Counted from the first letter of the stretch, positions 1 through 8,673 are shown. The stretch is DNA of 37,932 nt from Chloroflexota bacterium (GCA_003695675.1 RFIA01000003.1:1-37932), one strand, 5' to 3'. Notes: generated by a model from the sequence alone, not told the origin. Translations and numbers: made by a program.

Positions 1-189
1 TAACGGCGTAAATGTTATACGATACCAACCCGCCTGCCCAATAATGTCATTATTTCTTAACAATCATACAGCGCATTTCGAGAAAAAAGATGTTGCCAAT
101 TGTTTAGAATTGTGATTAAATTAATTTACCATTGAGGCAACCGTTAGGGTAAATCCATTTCGGACGATTAGTGGAAAGAGCAGCGAGAT

Positions 190-726
190 ATGAGGACGCT
201 TTCAACTGTCCATTATTCAGAACCCTGTCCAATTTGTATGCACGTCAATCGTGCATCGGTGGCGAGGTGTACGCGCTGCGGTTATCAACTGAGTGAGACG
301 ACGACACAGCGCCTCGATGAATCATCTGCCGGCTTGTCGGCACAAGTGAGACTGCCACTTGAGCCGTTTCGCCAAGAGCTGCTCGAAGCGGGGCAAATCG
401 CTTTTGTCATCGGGATGGACGGGCAGCCCTTGATTGAAACCGGTCGGCGTCGTTTGATTTTAGGGCGTCGCGATTATTCGAATCCAGACAGCGCTGTTGA
501 CGGCTTGATTGACTTGACATGGTATTTCGCCAATGTGCTCGGTGTCTCGCGAAGGCACGCCGCCGTTGAATATCACAATGATGGATATGCGTTGATGGAT
601 CTCGGCAGTGTCAATGGAACGTGGCTCAATGAACAACGGCTGCGCCCCAAGCGTTTGTATGAACTCCACAGCGGCGATGGCATTCAACTCGGCTTGATGA
701 CGCTCACCATTTATTTTGCCGACTGA
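190..726 (+). CDS. Zinc-ribbon + FHA domain protein
   Basis: The protein has 178 residues. The N-terminus carries two CxxC pairs (Cys13/Cys16 and Cys27/Cys30) typical of a small zinc ribbon. A linker of about 45 residues follows. Residues 75-176 form a forkhead-associated (FHA) domain with the GRRD (92-95), SRRH (120-123) and NGT (142-144) motifs that bind phosphothreonine peptides. It has no signal peptide or membrane segment, so it is probably a cytoplasmic reader of Ser/Thr phosphorylation. No Ser/Thr kinase is encoded in the window. The ATG lies behind a purine-rich GGAAAGAG stretch. A weak promoter-like pair (TTGCCA at 93, TTAAAT at 116) lies upstream. The gene stands alone and ends in an intrinsic terminator. 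The domain call is firm; the partner and pathway are unknown. Confidence 0.88.
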   Translation: MRTLSTVHYSEPCPICMHVNRASVARCTRCGYQLSETTTQRLDESSAGLSAQVRLPLEPFRQELLEAGQIAFVIGMDGQPLIETGRRRLILGRRDYSNPDSAVDGLIDLTWYFANVLGVSRRHAAVEYHNDGYALMDLGSVNGTWLNEQRLRPKRLYELHSGDGIQLGLMTLTIYFAD

Positions 727-759
727 ACCGACGCGGCGTTCAACCTAATCTGCGAAAAC

Positions 760-788
760 AAAATCCCTGCCGACAAGTGGGGATTTTT
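760..788 (+). terminator. Intrinsic terminator after the FHA gene
   Basis: Arms AAAATCCC (760-767) and GGGATTTT (780-787) form an 8-bp stem around a 12-nt loop. The 3' arm runs into a T tract. It lies about 35 nt after the FHA stop codon. Confidence 0.65.
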
Positions 789-899
789 GCTTGTATTTTT
801 GCTTGTAAGGAAAGCACCATTCCCTTTGCGTTCTCTGCCGCTTTGCGGTTTAATAGAGCACAAAATAAACATTGATTGAAATAAAGGAGTTTGTGCCCC

Positions 900-2522
900 A
901 TGAAGGGTTTGATGATGGATTATCAATTGACGCTGCAACCGATTTTACAACGCGGTTATCGGTTGTTCCCGAAAAAGGAGATTGCGTCAAAATTTGGTGA
1001 CACGATGCACCGTTACACCTACGCTGATTTTTACGGGCGGGTCGGGCAGCTCGCCAATGCGCTGACGAAGCTCGGAGTCAACAAAGGCGACCGCATCGGC
1101 ACTTTCGCGTGGAATTCGTATCGCCATCTCGAATTGTACTTCGGCGTGCCGTGTATGGGTGCGGTCGTGCATACGCTCAATCTACGCCTGCCGCCCGACC
1201 AACTCGCCTACATCGTCAATCATGCCGAAGACCAAATCATTTTTGTCGACAACAGCCTCGTCCCTTTGTTGGAGCGCGTCGCCGGTGAACTCAAGACCGT
1301 CAAGCATTATGTCATCATGGGGGATGTCGCCGAAACCTCGCTGCCGAATACGCTCAGCTACGAAGACCTCATCGGCGCGGAGTCGGCGGATTTCGCATGG
1401 CCGCAGCTCGACGAGAATGATGCCGCCGGGATGTGTTATACATCGGGCACGACGGGCAATCCCAAAGGCGCGTTGTATTCGCACCGAGCGATCTTTTTGC
1501 ACACGATGGGCTTGTCGCTGACGGACACCGCCGGACTCTCCGAACGCGATGTCGTCATGCCGGTCGTACCGATGTTCCATGCGATGGCGTGGGGCTTGCC
1601 TTTCGCAGCGACGTATCTCGGCAGCAAGCTCGTCTTCCCCGGCGCGCACATGCAGCCGCAAGACCTCGCCGGATTGATTCAAGATGAACGGGTGACACTT
1701 GCCGCCGGTGTGCCGTCGTTGTGGTTCGGCCTGCAAACGTTGTTGGAGCAAGGCGGTTACGACACCTCAAGCGTGCGGGCGATGATTGTCGGTGGCTCTG
1801 CCGCGCCGCGCTCGATGATTGAAGGCTTCGAGAAAAATTTCGGCATCCCGATTTTGCACGCATGGGGCATGACGGAGATGACTCCGCTCGGCACGGTCGC
1901 CAATCTGAAGAGCTACATGGACGAGTGGCCGGACGACGAGCGTTATGCGGTGCGGGCGAAGCAGGGCATCGCTGTGCCCGGCGTTGAGCTGCGCGGCATC
2001 GACGAAAATGGCGACGAGATTCCGTGGGATGGCAAGACGATGGGCGAGCTTCAAGTACGCGGTCCGTGGATTATCAGGGCTTATTATCAAGACGAACGCA
2101 GCGAGAATGCTTTCATGAACGGGTGGTTCCGCACCGGCGATGTCGTCACGATTGACCCCGAAGGCTACGTGCAAATCGTTGACCGCACGAAAGACCTCGT
2201 GAAAAGCGGCGGCGAGTGGATTTCCACGGTGGATCTCGAAAATGCGATCATGGCGCATCCCGATGTGCTCGAAGCGAGCGTCATCGCCGTGCCGCATCCC
2301 AAATGGGTCGAGCGCCCACTCGCGATTGTCGTCACGCGCCCCGACCTAGACACGCCGCTTGAGAAAGAGGCGATCTATGCGATGCTCAGTGCAGAATTCG
2401 CCAAATGGCAATTGCCGGACGACATCGTGTTCATCGACGAAATCCCGAAGACGAGCGTCGGCAAATTTGACAAGAAGGTGCTCCGCGCCCAATTCCAAGA
2501 CTACAAACTGCCGACGGCGTAG
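900..2522 (+). CDS. Acyl-CoA synthetase (AMP-forming), medium/long-chain type
   Basis: This is an ANL-superfamily ligase of 540 residues. It activates a carboxylic acid, probably a medium- or long-chain fatty acid, to the acyl-adenylate and then to the CoA thioester. The phosphate-binding loop YTSGTTGNPKG is at 180-190. The adenylate-binding block HAWGMTEMTPLG lies in the middle. The hinge region GWFRTGDVVTIDPEGY then RTKDLVKSGGEWIS, and the C-terminal catalytic lysine in SVGKFDKK (about Lys522), are all present. Overall style matches AlkK/FadD3-like enzymes. An upstream in-frame TTG at 891 is possible, but the Shine-Dalgarno AAGGAG (884-889) sits 1 nt from it and 10 nt from the ATG at 900, so 900 is preferred. 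It is monocistronic, facing the convergent nitrite reductase gene. Substrate chain length is not decided by the sequence. Confidence 0.92.
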   Translation: MKGLMMDYQLTLQPILQRGYRLFPKKEIASKFGDTMHRYTYADFYGRVGQLANALTKLGVNKGDRIGTFAWNSYRHLELYFGVPCMGAVVHTLNLRLPPDQLAYIVNHAEDQIIFVDNSLVPLLERVAGELKTVKHYVIMGDVAETSLPNTLSYEDLIGAESADFAWPQLDENDAAGMCYTSGTTGNPKGALYSHRAIFLHTMGLSLTDTAGLSERDVVMPVVPMFHAMAWGLPFAATYLGSKLVFPGAHMQPQDLAGLIQDERVTLAAGVPSLWFGLQTLLEQGGYDTSSVRAMIVGGSAAPRSMIEGFEKNFGIPILHAWGMTEMTPLGTVANLKSYMDEWPDDERYAVRAKQGIAVPGVELRGIDENGDEIPWDGKTMGELQVRGPWIIRAYYQDERSENAFMNGWFRTGDVVTIDPEGYVQIVDRTKDLVKSGGEWISTVDLENAIMAHPDVLEASVIAVPHPKWVERPLAIVVTRPDLDTPLEKEAIYAMLSAEFAKWQLPDDIVFIDEIPKTSVGKFDKKVLRAQFQDYKLPTA

Positions 2523-2538
2523 ATAAAATCGCAAAGTT

Positions 2539-2567
2539 GTAGGGGCGACGCGTTGCGTCGCCCCTAC
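2539..2567. repeat. Dispersed hairpin repeat, family A, copy 1
   Basis: This is a perfect 13-bp inverted repeat, GTAGGGGCGACGC and its complement, around a GTT loop. It lies between the convergent acyl-CoA synthetase and nirK genes, where it could act as a two-way terminator. Near-identical copies occur at 24728, 29686, 30247, 30325 and 30403, and a degenerate one at 8860. Confidence 0.9.
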
Positions 2568-2636
2568 GAAAATATGGTGATTTGCACACAAGCGACTTTA
2601 TTTTATATGCCGGACAATACCCTGAAGAATCAAGTA

Positions 2637-3626
2637 TCAGGGATTGCCGATTTGTAGAATACCGAGTGCGCCGATTCCGGTGTAGGCAAAGTTGTGGGTC
2701 ACGAAGGGATACAAACCTTCATCGGGAATACGCAATTCAACGGTATAACCGCTGCCCGGTGGGATCGAAACAGTCTGTGCAACTTCTTGGCGATTGGCCG
2801 GTGTGCCGTTGGGATACACTGCTTCAAATAGCGCCCCGATGACGTGGAACGCGCTCCACAAACTCGGCCCGCAATTGACGACATGGATGCGGATGAGTTC
2901 GCCGGGATCGGCGACTAACGGTTCATCCTGATATTGATTGGGATAGCCGTTAAATGCCACGAAGTCCGGCTGTGCCCTCAACATCTTTTGAAAATCGCCG
3001 CGATGGACGCCATCAGCATCGGCTTCCCCCACATACCACTCGTGTTGCACAATCACATATTCGCGTGCCGGTTCGGGCCAACCTCCTTCGGGTTGCACGA
3101 TAATGGCCCCGTGCATCCCATTAGCGATATGCAGCAAAACCGGTGGTGTGCCACAATGATACATATAGGCACCGGGAAAATTGGGAGTCCATTCGAACGA
3201 TAAACTTTCTCCGGGGGCCACCGATTGATAATAACGATCCCAAGGTACTTGCGCCGCATGAAAGTCGATGCTGTGTGGCATCGGCCCGTCGTTGACCAAG
3301 GTGAAATTGACCGTCTCTCCCTGACGCACATGCAAATGTGTGCCCGGCCCGGTGTCGTTAAAAGTCCAAACTTCATAGGGCGTGTTGGGTGCGATTTCTT
3401 TGACGATATGCGGTGTGCGCAAAACAATTTCATTGCTTGTTTCGGGCAAGACCGCGCTCATTTTGTTTTGAGGCACATCACCCTGTACGCGAACCGTATC
3501 CGTGTCATTTGCCAAAGTACGTATAGCGTCTGTCAGACCGAAATTGCCCGTCAGTGCAGCCGCCCCAACGGCACCTCCGGCCCCCTTCAAAAATGCTCGT
3601 CTGCTGGTTTTCGTGTTACGTAACAT
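2637..3626 (-). CDS. nirK: Copper-containing nitrite reductase (NirK type), Tat-exported
   Basis: This two-cupredoxin-domain protein of 329 residues probably reduces nitrite to nitric oxide outside the membrane. The N-terminus has a twin-arginine signal (Arg9-Arg10, SRRAFLK) followed by a hydrophobic Ala/Gly stretch. The first cupredoxin domain shows the NirK pattern: MPHSIDFH gives type-1 ligand His118, the catalytic Asp121 equivalent, and type-2 ligand His123; YHC gives His157 and Cys158; His166 and Met171 complete the type-1 site. In the second domain His261 (AFHVIG) matches the catalytic His of NirK, and His311 (VTHNF) the type-2 ligand shared between subunits. The full set argues for a working nitrite reductase rather than a laccase. 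The start has a good GGAGAG Shine-Dalgarno. No nitric oxide reductase or maturation gene lies nearby. A dyad operator candidate lies upstream. Confidence 0.85.
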   Translation of the reverse strand: MLRNTKTSRRAFLKGAGGAVGAAALTGNFGLTDAIRTLANDTDTVRVQGDVPQNKMSAVLPETSNEIVLRTPHIVKEIAPNTPYEVWTFNDTGPGTHLHVRQGETVNFTLVNDGPMPHSIDFHAAQVPWDRYYQSVAPGESLSFEWTPNFPGAYMYHCGTPPVLLHIANGMHGAIIVQPEGGWPEPAREYVIVQHEWYVGEADADGVHRGDFQKMLRAQPDFVAFNGYPNQYQDEPLVADPGELIRIHVVNCGPSLWSAFHVIGALFEAVYPNGTPANRQEVAQTVSIPPGSGYTVELRIPDEGLYPFVTHNFAYTGIGALGILQIGNP

Positions 3627-3702
3627 TTCTCTCTCCGATACTAAATGTTATATTTGGCTTAAATAACAGTATAGAAGGAGACGAGTGAGCAAAAAGTGAA
3701 AT

Positions 3703-3724
3703 TTGTCACAAAATGCTGTGACAA
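3703..3724. promoter_or_regulatory. Dyad operator candidate upstream of nirK
   Basis: TTGTCACA and TGTGACAA are perfect 8-bp inverted arms with a 6-nt spacer. On the nirK strand a TATACT box (positions 3668-3673) could be the -10, which puts the dyad centre near -52, a usual activator position. The outward TGTGACA halves recall CRP/FNR-family half sites, but their orientation and spacing differ from the classical sites. A second imperfect dyad, TTGAT-N5-ATCAT, lies at 3731-3745. The regulator is not identified. Confidence 0.45.
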
Positions 3725-3804
3725 TCGTGCTTGATACTGCATCATGAAGCTTGCAAAAACTCGCAAAAACCTTTTTCTACCTAGATACGAACGGCACACC
3801 ACTT

Positions 3805-3824
3805 CATAGAACGTGCGTTCTATG
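3805..3824. promoter_or_regulatory. LexA/SOS-box-like palindrome upstream of the LexA-domain gene
   Basis: The arms CATAGAACG and CGTTCTATG are perfect 9-bp inverted repeats around TG. They contain the GAAC-N4-GTTC core known for LexA boxes of Gram-positive type. The palindrome ends 52 nt before the chosen ATG of the LexA-like gene and overlaps a TATGAT -10-like box at 3821-3826. It would suit autorepression. Confidence 0.6.
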
Positions 3825-3876
3825 ATAAGCTATTGGTTCGATTTCTGTAACATGAGTGCGGAGTGTTCGCCTTGCT

Positions 3877-4143
3877 ATGACCGATTATGTGTTAATGTTG
3901 CAAATTTACGAGTATATACGCGAGCAAATCGAGGAAAACGGCATCCCCCCGACGATGAACGAAATCGGCGATGCTTGCCACGTCAGCCGACCGACGGCGG
4001 TCAAATATGTCGAGATTCTCGTCGGGCGCAATCATCTGATTCGAATCCCCAACAAGCGGCGCGGTTTACGCCTGTGTCCTGAGAATCCCTATCGCCTACC
4101 GGAGGAACACGCGGTAGGCGATGTGATGGACGAACGGGATTGA
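3877..4143 (+). CDS. Stand-alone LexA-type winged-helix DNA-binding protein
   Basis: The protein has 88 residues. Residues 1-68 match the LexA N-terminal winged-helix domain: LQIYEYIREQIEENGIPPT, then NEIGDACHVSRPTAVKYVEIL, then a wing ending RRGLRL. The remaining 20 residues are acidic. There is no S24 autoprotease domain and so no Ala-Gly cleavage site, Ser or Lys dyad. It therefore cannot self-cleave on RecA activation as classical LexA does. A GTG at 3856 would add seven residues but has no Shine-Dalgarno; the ATG at 3877 has GGAG 13 nt upstream. The gene is divergent from nirK and preceded by a LexA-box-like palindrome. The stop codon lies inside a terminator stem, so the short length looks native. 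It could also be a LexA-like regulator with a different box. Confidence 0.75.
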   Translation: MTDYVLMLQIYEYIREQIEENGIPPTMNEIGDACHVSRPTAVKYVEILVGRNHLIRIPNKRRGLRLCPENPYRLPEEHAVGDVMDERD

Positions 4144-4165
4144 GACGCAGCGCAATCCCGTTTTT
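4133..4165 (+). terminator. Intrinsic terminator of the LexA-like gene
   Basis: AACGGGATTG (4133-4142) pairs with CAATCCCGTT (4153-4162) around a 10-nt loop, followed by a T tract to 4165. The gene's TGA stop is inside the stem. A second 10-bp inverted repeat, ATCGCCTACC (4091-4100) and GGTAGGCGAT (4113-4122), lies in the last codons just upstream. Confidence 0.85.
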
Positions 4166-4207
4166 AATGCCGCTTCGTGCATTGCCCGAAACAAAACGCG
4201 CGTTGAT

Positions 4208-6373
4208 TTAAGGGCAGGTCGCGAATGCTTCGGTGTCCGAAATAACATCAGATAATATCTGTTGTGGCGGGCAAAGCGGCGGGACGTTAGCACACCCTCC
4301 GGCTGCAACGACGACATCTTCGCGGACAAAGACGGCATTGTCCGGCGTGATGTTGAACACCCACCACGTAAAATCATCTGTGCCGGTCGTTTGGGCGAGG
4401 ACTTGCGCCGACTGCCCCGCATTCCACACACTCGCAATCGGGAAGTCGGTTCCCGGCCCCTCGCGCAGATTGACCGTCGCTGTCGATGAAATGGTGCAGC
4501 TTGTCTGCGGTGTTGCGGTGACGGAGACAGTGAATTCTTCCGGTTGCGTTTCGGTCTCTTCGCCGGGACCCATCAGCATCAGCCCGGTTTCGCCACCGAT
4601 GACATCGCACAATTGCGTGCCGCCCTCGACATCCATATAAAATGCTTGGCCGACAACCGCTTCAACATCGCCCCCAACAATGAATTCCACAGACAAACCA
4701 TCTTCGCCAAGATGGACGAGGCCCTGTGTACCCGGAATCTGCTGGAATTTCTGATTGACCTGACCAATGAGAAATTGATTGTTATGCACCTGATACAAAT
4801 GGCTGAGCGGTGAGCGTGTGTTGATGACCTCATCGACGACAACGGCATAACTGAAAGCTGAGTTCGCCGTTTCTTCAGGCGATTCGGTCAAGGCGACCGA
4901 AACCAACCAACTGCCATCATCTCTCGGCAAAGCGGTCATGCTGGTAATGTCGTTGGGCGCATTCCCGACGACTTCGCCCGTCGCACAATTTTGTACATCG
5001 GCGGTGGAGTCGGTAATCATCACCTCATCAATCGCAAAAACACCGCCCGATCCTGATGATTCTGTAAAAGCGGATTGTTGACCGCTTTCGTTACCGCCGA
5101 TGTTGATGCGATCTGTGATTGTGCTTGGCACGGTCATCATCACGAAGTCACAGATGCGGTCGCCACTCTCGTTCATGGTTGACGCGACGACATCAATATT
5201 CATCGTGTTGGCGGGCAGTTGAAAAAAGAGACCACTGCCGTCGGGCGCGAGGCTCACATCGAATTGTGTACCCGTCATCAGGTTAAAGTCCTCGTCAACT
5301 TCTCCACGACTAATCCACCCGTCGGCACTCCTGAAGAGATACGACATCATACTGCCATCATCGAGTTGAGAGCGCACGGTCACGTCGAATGTCGTGCCCA
5401 TCTCAACAGACTCGCCCGGCGGCTGGTCGAATGCTGCGATGAAACCGACCTTCTCTTCTAGCGCGAACCCCCACACGGTAGTTATATCTCCTGCTGGGGC
5501 GCCCGAAAGTATTGAGGAGGTATCGATACATGACGCCCCATCGCCTGATGGGTCTGCCACCACAAATGTAAATGGCACGCTGTCAAGAAATGTTTCGACT
5601 CCGACTTTGCGTGCGGGCACATCCATTCGATTGCTGCTCGACCCACCGCCGCTAGTGGCTATCGTGTTGGCGGAAACGACCTCAGTCCATGCGCTGGTGT
5701 CGCCGCTTTCAAAGCCGTCGGCGAAAAGGTCAATGTCATCGGGTGGAATCGTTGTGATTGTGCCATTATCCTGCGGTGGGAACGGTTCGTGGCCTGTATC
5801 GTTCGGGAGACGGTCACATTGCGCTTGTTGGTTGGCTGTGGGTAGATAACGTGCTTCAACCGCGAATTCCACAATGTCGTCGATGGGGACGCCCGCCTGA
5901 ATGACGACGGCGCCATCGGTCGTCGCGCCAACGGTGTTGCGTGTCTCTGGCACGAATCCCTCTTCAGAGAGCTGACCGCCGATTTCTTGACCGCCTGAAC
6001 GCAGATAACGGTAATTGAAACTGCCGCCATCGTTCAAACCCACAAAAAGCTCTACACCGACAGCATCATCGCCATTGCCGAAATCGGTGATCGGAGACGA
6101 AAGCCCGACGCGAATCGATGTGTAGTCTTTGTCCATTGTGATGCCGGAAATCGCCGGTTCGCCCGTTAGAAATTCGACTTGTTGAATATCGACGACACCG
6201 TCGGTAATGGGCATCATCTCCATACAGGTGACGAAATCCAGCGACTCATCCAGTATTGTGATGTGAGAAATGGTCGGTTGTGCCACCGCAAGTTGTTGAT
6301 CGTGACTGAACGGCAGCCACGCCAACACCAGTAAAAGTATCGTGAATATAAATTGCTTGTTATAAAGAATCAT
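4208..6373 (-). CDS. Secreted modular protein with triplicated domain and SH3b domain
   Basis: The protein has 721 residues from the chosen start. This ATG has an AGGAG Shine-Dalgarno 8 nt upstream and begins a signal peptide (ILYNKQFIFTILLLVLAWLPF, cleaved near residue 30). An upstream in-frame ATG at 6478 would place 35 unlikely residues before it. At least three related modules of about 130-150 residues follow, each with a conserved Cys, beta-rich sequence and an 'FxIxxxxP' ending (compare the segments starting APAGDITTVWGF and APNDITSMTALP). The motif LFADGFESGDTSAW, recurrent in secreted bacterial proteins, lies between modules 1 and 2. Residues about 625-690 form a bacterial SH3 domain (ATVNLREGPGTDF...), often a cell-wall or peptide binder. 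It is probably a surface protein of unknown role. Confidence 0.8.
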   Translation of the reverse strand: MILYNKQFIFTILLLVLAWLPFSHDQQLAVAQPTISHITILDESLDFVTCMEMMPITDGVVDIQQVEFLTGEPAISGITMDKDYTSIRVGLSSPITDFGNGDDAVGVELFVGLNDGGSFNYRYLRSGGQEIGGQLSEEGFVPETRNTVGATTDGAVVIQAGVPIDDIVEFAVEARYLPTANQQAQCDRLPNDTGHEPFPPQDNGTITTIPPDDIDLFADGFESGDTSAWTEVVSANTIATSGGGSSSNRMDVPARKVGVETFLDSVPFTFVVADPSGDGASCIDTSSILSGAPAGDITTVWGFALEEKVGFIAAFDQPPGESVEMGTTFDVTVRSQLDDGSMMSYLFRSADGWISRGEVDEDFNLMTGTQFDVSLAPDGSGLFFQLPANTMNIDVVASTMNESGDRICDFVMMTVPSTITDRINIGGNESGQQSAFTESSGSGGVFAIDEVMITDSTADVQNCATGEVVGNAPNDITSMTALPRDDGSWLVSVALTESPEETANSAFSYAVVVDEVINTRSPLSHLYQVHNNQFLIGQVNQKFQQIPGTQGLVHLGEDGLSVEFIVGGDVEAVVGQAFYMDVEGGTQLCDVIGGETGLMLMGPGEETETQPEEFTVSVTATPQTSCTISSTATVNLREGPGTDFPIASVWNAGQSAQVLAQTTGTDDFTWWVFNITPDNAVFVREDVVVAAGGCANVPPLCPPQQILSDVISDTEAFATCP

Positions 6374-6699
6374 GAGACCGTCTCCTAACTTCGAACACAA
6401 ACGAACGAGGTAAATCGAGCCGTCATAATGTGTGTCGCGGAGCAAGTCACCGTGAGTGGGAAGTTTGTGAGGATGCAATCATGATAAAATGGAATAATGG
6501 TGACGGCTAATTTATTCTCTTGAAAACGATACGCTTGTCAACTGTCTGATGGATGTTTGGTCATGACGATCTCGTGGCGATTTTGTCATCAGCACGACTG
6601 ACGCAATGCAACATTCATTAGGCGACCAGAGGATAAATTCTCCGCAGTCTCGTTGAACTGCATAAGTCCTACATCTTTTATTTTGGGGGAGGAGCGACC
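6374..6699. other. Divergent intergenic region
   Basis: These 326 bases separate two divergent secreted-protein genes and must hold both promoters. No convincing -35/-10 pair, palindrome or small gene was seen apart from the two Shine-Dalgarno sites (AGGAG for the minus gene, GGGGGAGGAG for the plus gene). Confidence 0.5.
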
Positions 6700-8673
6700 A
6701 TGAACACACAAAAGATTGTTTTACTCGTGATATTGTTGGTCGGGTTAAGCGTGCCCGTCCACGCACAAGATGACGGCTGCAATATCGATCTCGGAGCGAC
6801 AATTGTGACGCTGTTCAACACACAGCGCGAAGCCGACAGCGGCAACGCATTCGGCGCGGTGCAAAATATCGAGGCTGTGCAGGCCGAACTCGCTGCACTC
6901 GTCGAAAGCTGCGCCGATGTTTTGTTTCCATTGCCACAAGCATTCGTCGCACCCGATGAGTCGATTGCCTTCAATTATCCTGCTAAGTGGATATTCACCA
7001 ATCCGCAAGAGAATATCTACATCGTGACGAATTCGCGCAATGTCGTCAATGCGCTGACAGAGGACACACTTGACGACGTGGTTGCCGGTGAACAGGCGCT
7101 GTTCGCGTTTGTGATCACGCAAGACATCATCGATTTTGCCGACACGACATTCGCGGAGGCCGTCGATCAATTGCGCAATGATTTGAGTCCGTCTTATGAT
7201 CGTATTGGTCGCCCCGAAATGTTTGAAATGAACGAGCAACAAGCGGCGCGTTTAAGCATTCAAGAAGCGAATACAATCGGCGTCTTTGACTTCATCGACT
7301 ATCTCGATGCAGAGACCCCGGCGATTGTGTTGGTCGGTGCGATCAGCACAACCGACGATGCTGAACTCATGCAGGCGATGTTGGCGGCATTTGAAGACTC
7401 GCTGCGCTTCCCGGCGAATTCATCGCTGCGTTTGCCCGGCGTTGCGCTCGACGATTTGCGATACACCTCTGCAATCGTCTTGGATGATCTTGATGACCAA
7501 TTTGACTTAAGAGCCTTGCAGTCGGCGGCGCTGTCGCCGGACGGGTCTCTGATAGCCTATCACAATACCCAAGCGGATACAGAGCAGATATGTCTCTACA
7601 CACTTGCGACCGGCGCAACCACTTGCGACGCGCTTCCAGAACGCTTCGACAACAGACCGGTCGTGCTGCACTGGTCGCCGGACAGCACCCGCATTGCCTT
7701 CACGGGCGATTTCATCCGCAGCTTGCGTGAAGTCGATATTTGGTTATACGATGTCGTCAATCATCAGATTGTCGATGCTACCGATGACGGTGTTGACCGT
7801 TGGAATCCGTTCGGTGGCGCTGATGAGGGCGAAACTGGGCCGGTCTGGATCGATGCTGTCATGACTTGGGGGCCGGATGGCAATTTGTATTTCATGCGCA
7901 GTGAATTTCCCGAAATCGATACCCGTATCGACGATAGTCTCTACGGGTTGTATCGGCTTGACCCCGATGGTGGTCAACCAGAATTAGTCCGCGACTTGAC
8001 CGGTTTTTTTGGCCCATTTCCGATCTTTTATTCGCAGGCTTTCGGGCTTGATGGAGTCATGTCGGTTTCGCCGGATGCTGAGCAAATCGCCTTTCTCGTG
8101 CGCGGGAATCAATCCGATGATCCCAATAATGGGGTGTGGGTGATGGATTTGGCTGGCGACACCCCGCCGCGTCAATTGGTGGATTACAACACATTTTTCA
8201 TGGGCTTACCGCCGGACGCCGTTGAGAGTGGCCCACCGTTGACTCCTTCTGCTTTGACGTGGAACGCCGACGGCACGCAATTGTTTGTGCTGGCGGATAA
8301 CTTTATGGTACGCGGTGATGCACGATCACATGCCTATGCAATCGATGTCGAAACCGGCCAGACCGTCTTGCTGACGGACATCGGCAATCCTGAACCGGAA
8401 GCATTTTTCACACCCGGTGAAGATGGGCTGACAGCCGGCTTCCCCATGCCACGGGCGGGGGTTCTCGCGCCAGATGGTACGGGTTTGTTGATTCTCAACT
8501 TGAATGCACCGCCCGATGTGGGTGGGCTTTCTGCATTGCGCTCGGTGCGTGGTGGGGGCGAACAAGAATTGCTCTACCGAATTGACGACTTCAGGCTAGT
8601 GCCCAGCCTCATCGCTACTGTGGCGGCTGACGGCACGGTCTTGATGAACGGGTATCTGTTCACGCCGGGATGA
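6700..8673 (+). CDS. Secreted TolB-like/WD40-type beta-propeller protein
   Basis: The protein has 657 residues. It starts with a clear signal peptide (MNTQKIVLLVILLVGLSVPVHA) cut near residue 22. Residues about 23-240 form a domain with little recognisable homology, perhaps helical at first (NTQREADSGNAFGAVQNIEAVQAELAAL) and then mixed alpha/beta. From about 265 onward come TolB/PD40-like propeller blades with motifs such as LSPDGSLIAYH, WSPDSTRIAF, SVSPDAEQIAFL and LTWNADGTQLFVL. Such blades usually bind other proteins or ligands. The start is certain, with a strong GGAGGAG Shine-Dalgarno 7 nt upstream. No transmembrane anchor is present, so it is probably secreted or cell-surface associated. 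No enzymatic motif was seen. Confidence 0.8.
   Translation: MNTQKIVLLVILLVGLSVPVHAQDDGCNIDLGATIVTLFNTQREADSGNAFGAVQNIEAVQAELAALVESCADVLFPLPQAFVAPDESIAFNYPAKWIFTNPQENIYIVTNSRNVVNALTEDTLDDVVAGEQALFAFVITQDIIDFADTTFAEAVDQLRNDLSPSYDRIGRPEMFEMNEQQAARLSIQEANTIGVFDFIDYLDAETPAIVLVGAISTTDDAELMQAMLAAFEDSLRFPANSSLRLPGVALDDLRYTSAIVLDDLDDQFDLRALQSAALSPDGSLIAYHNTQADTEQICLYTLATGATTCDALPERFDNRPVVLHWSPDSTRIAFTGDFIRSLREVDIWLYDVVNHQIVDATDDGVDRWNPFGGADEGETGPVWIDAVMTWGPDGNLYFMRSEFPEIDTRIDDSLYGLYRLDPDGGQPELVRDLTGFFGPFPIFYSQAFGLDGVMSVSPDAEQIAFLVRGNQSDDPNNGVWVMDLAGDTPPRQLVDYNTFFMGLPPDAVESGPPLTPSALTWNADGTQLFVLADNFMVRGDARSHAYAIDVETGQTVLLTDIGNPEPEAFFTPGEDGLTAGFPMPRAGVLAPDGTGLLILNLNAPPDVGGLSALRSVRGGGEQELLYRIDDFRLVPSLIATVAADGTVLMNGYLFTPG

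Noticed and set aside
2637-3626. Laccase or other multicopper oxidase
   Set aside because: Only two cupredoxin domains are present and the Asp and His pair typical of nitrite reductase is in place, so NirK is the better call.
3731-3745. Classical FNR site
   Set aside because: TTGAT and ATCAT are separated by five bases instead of four and the last base does not match ATCAA.
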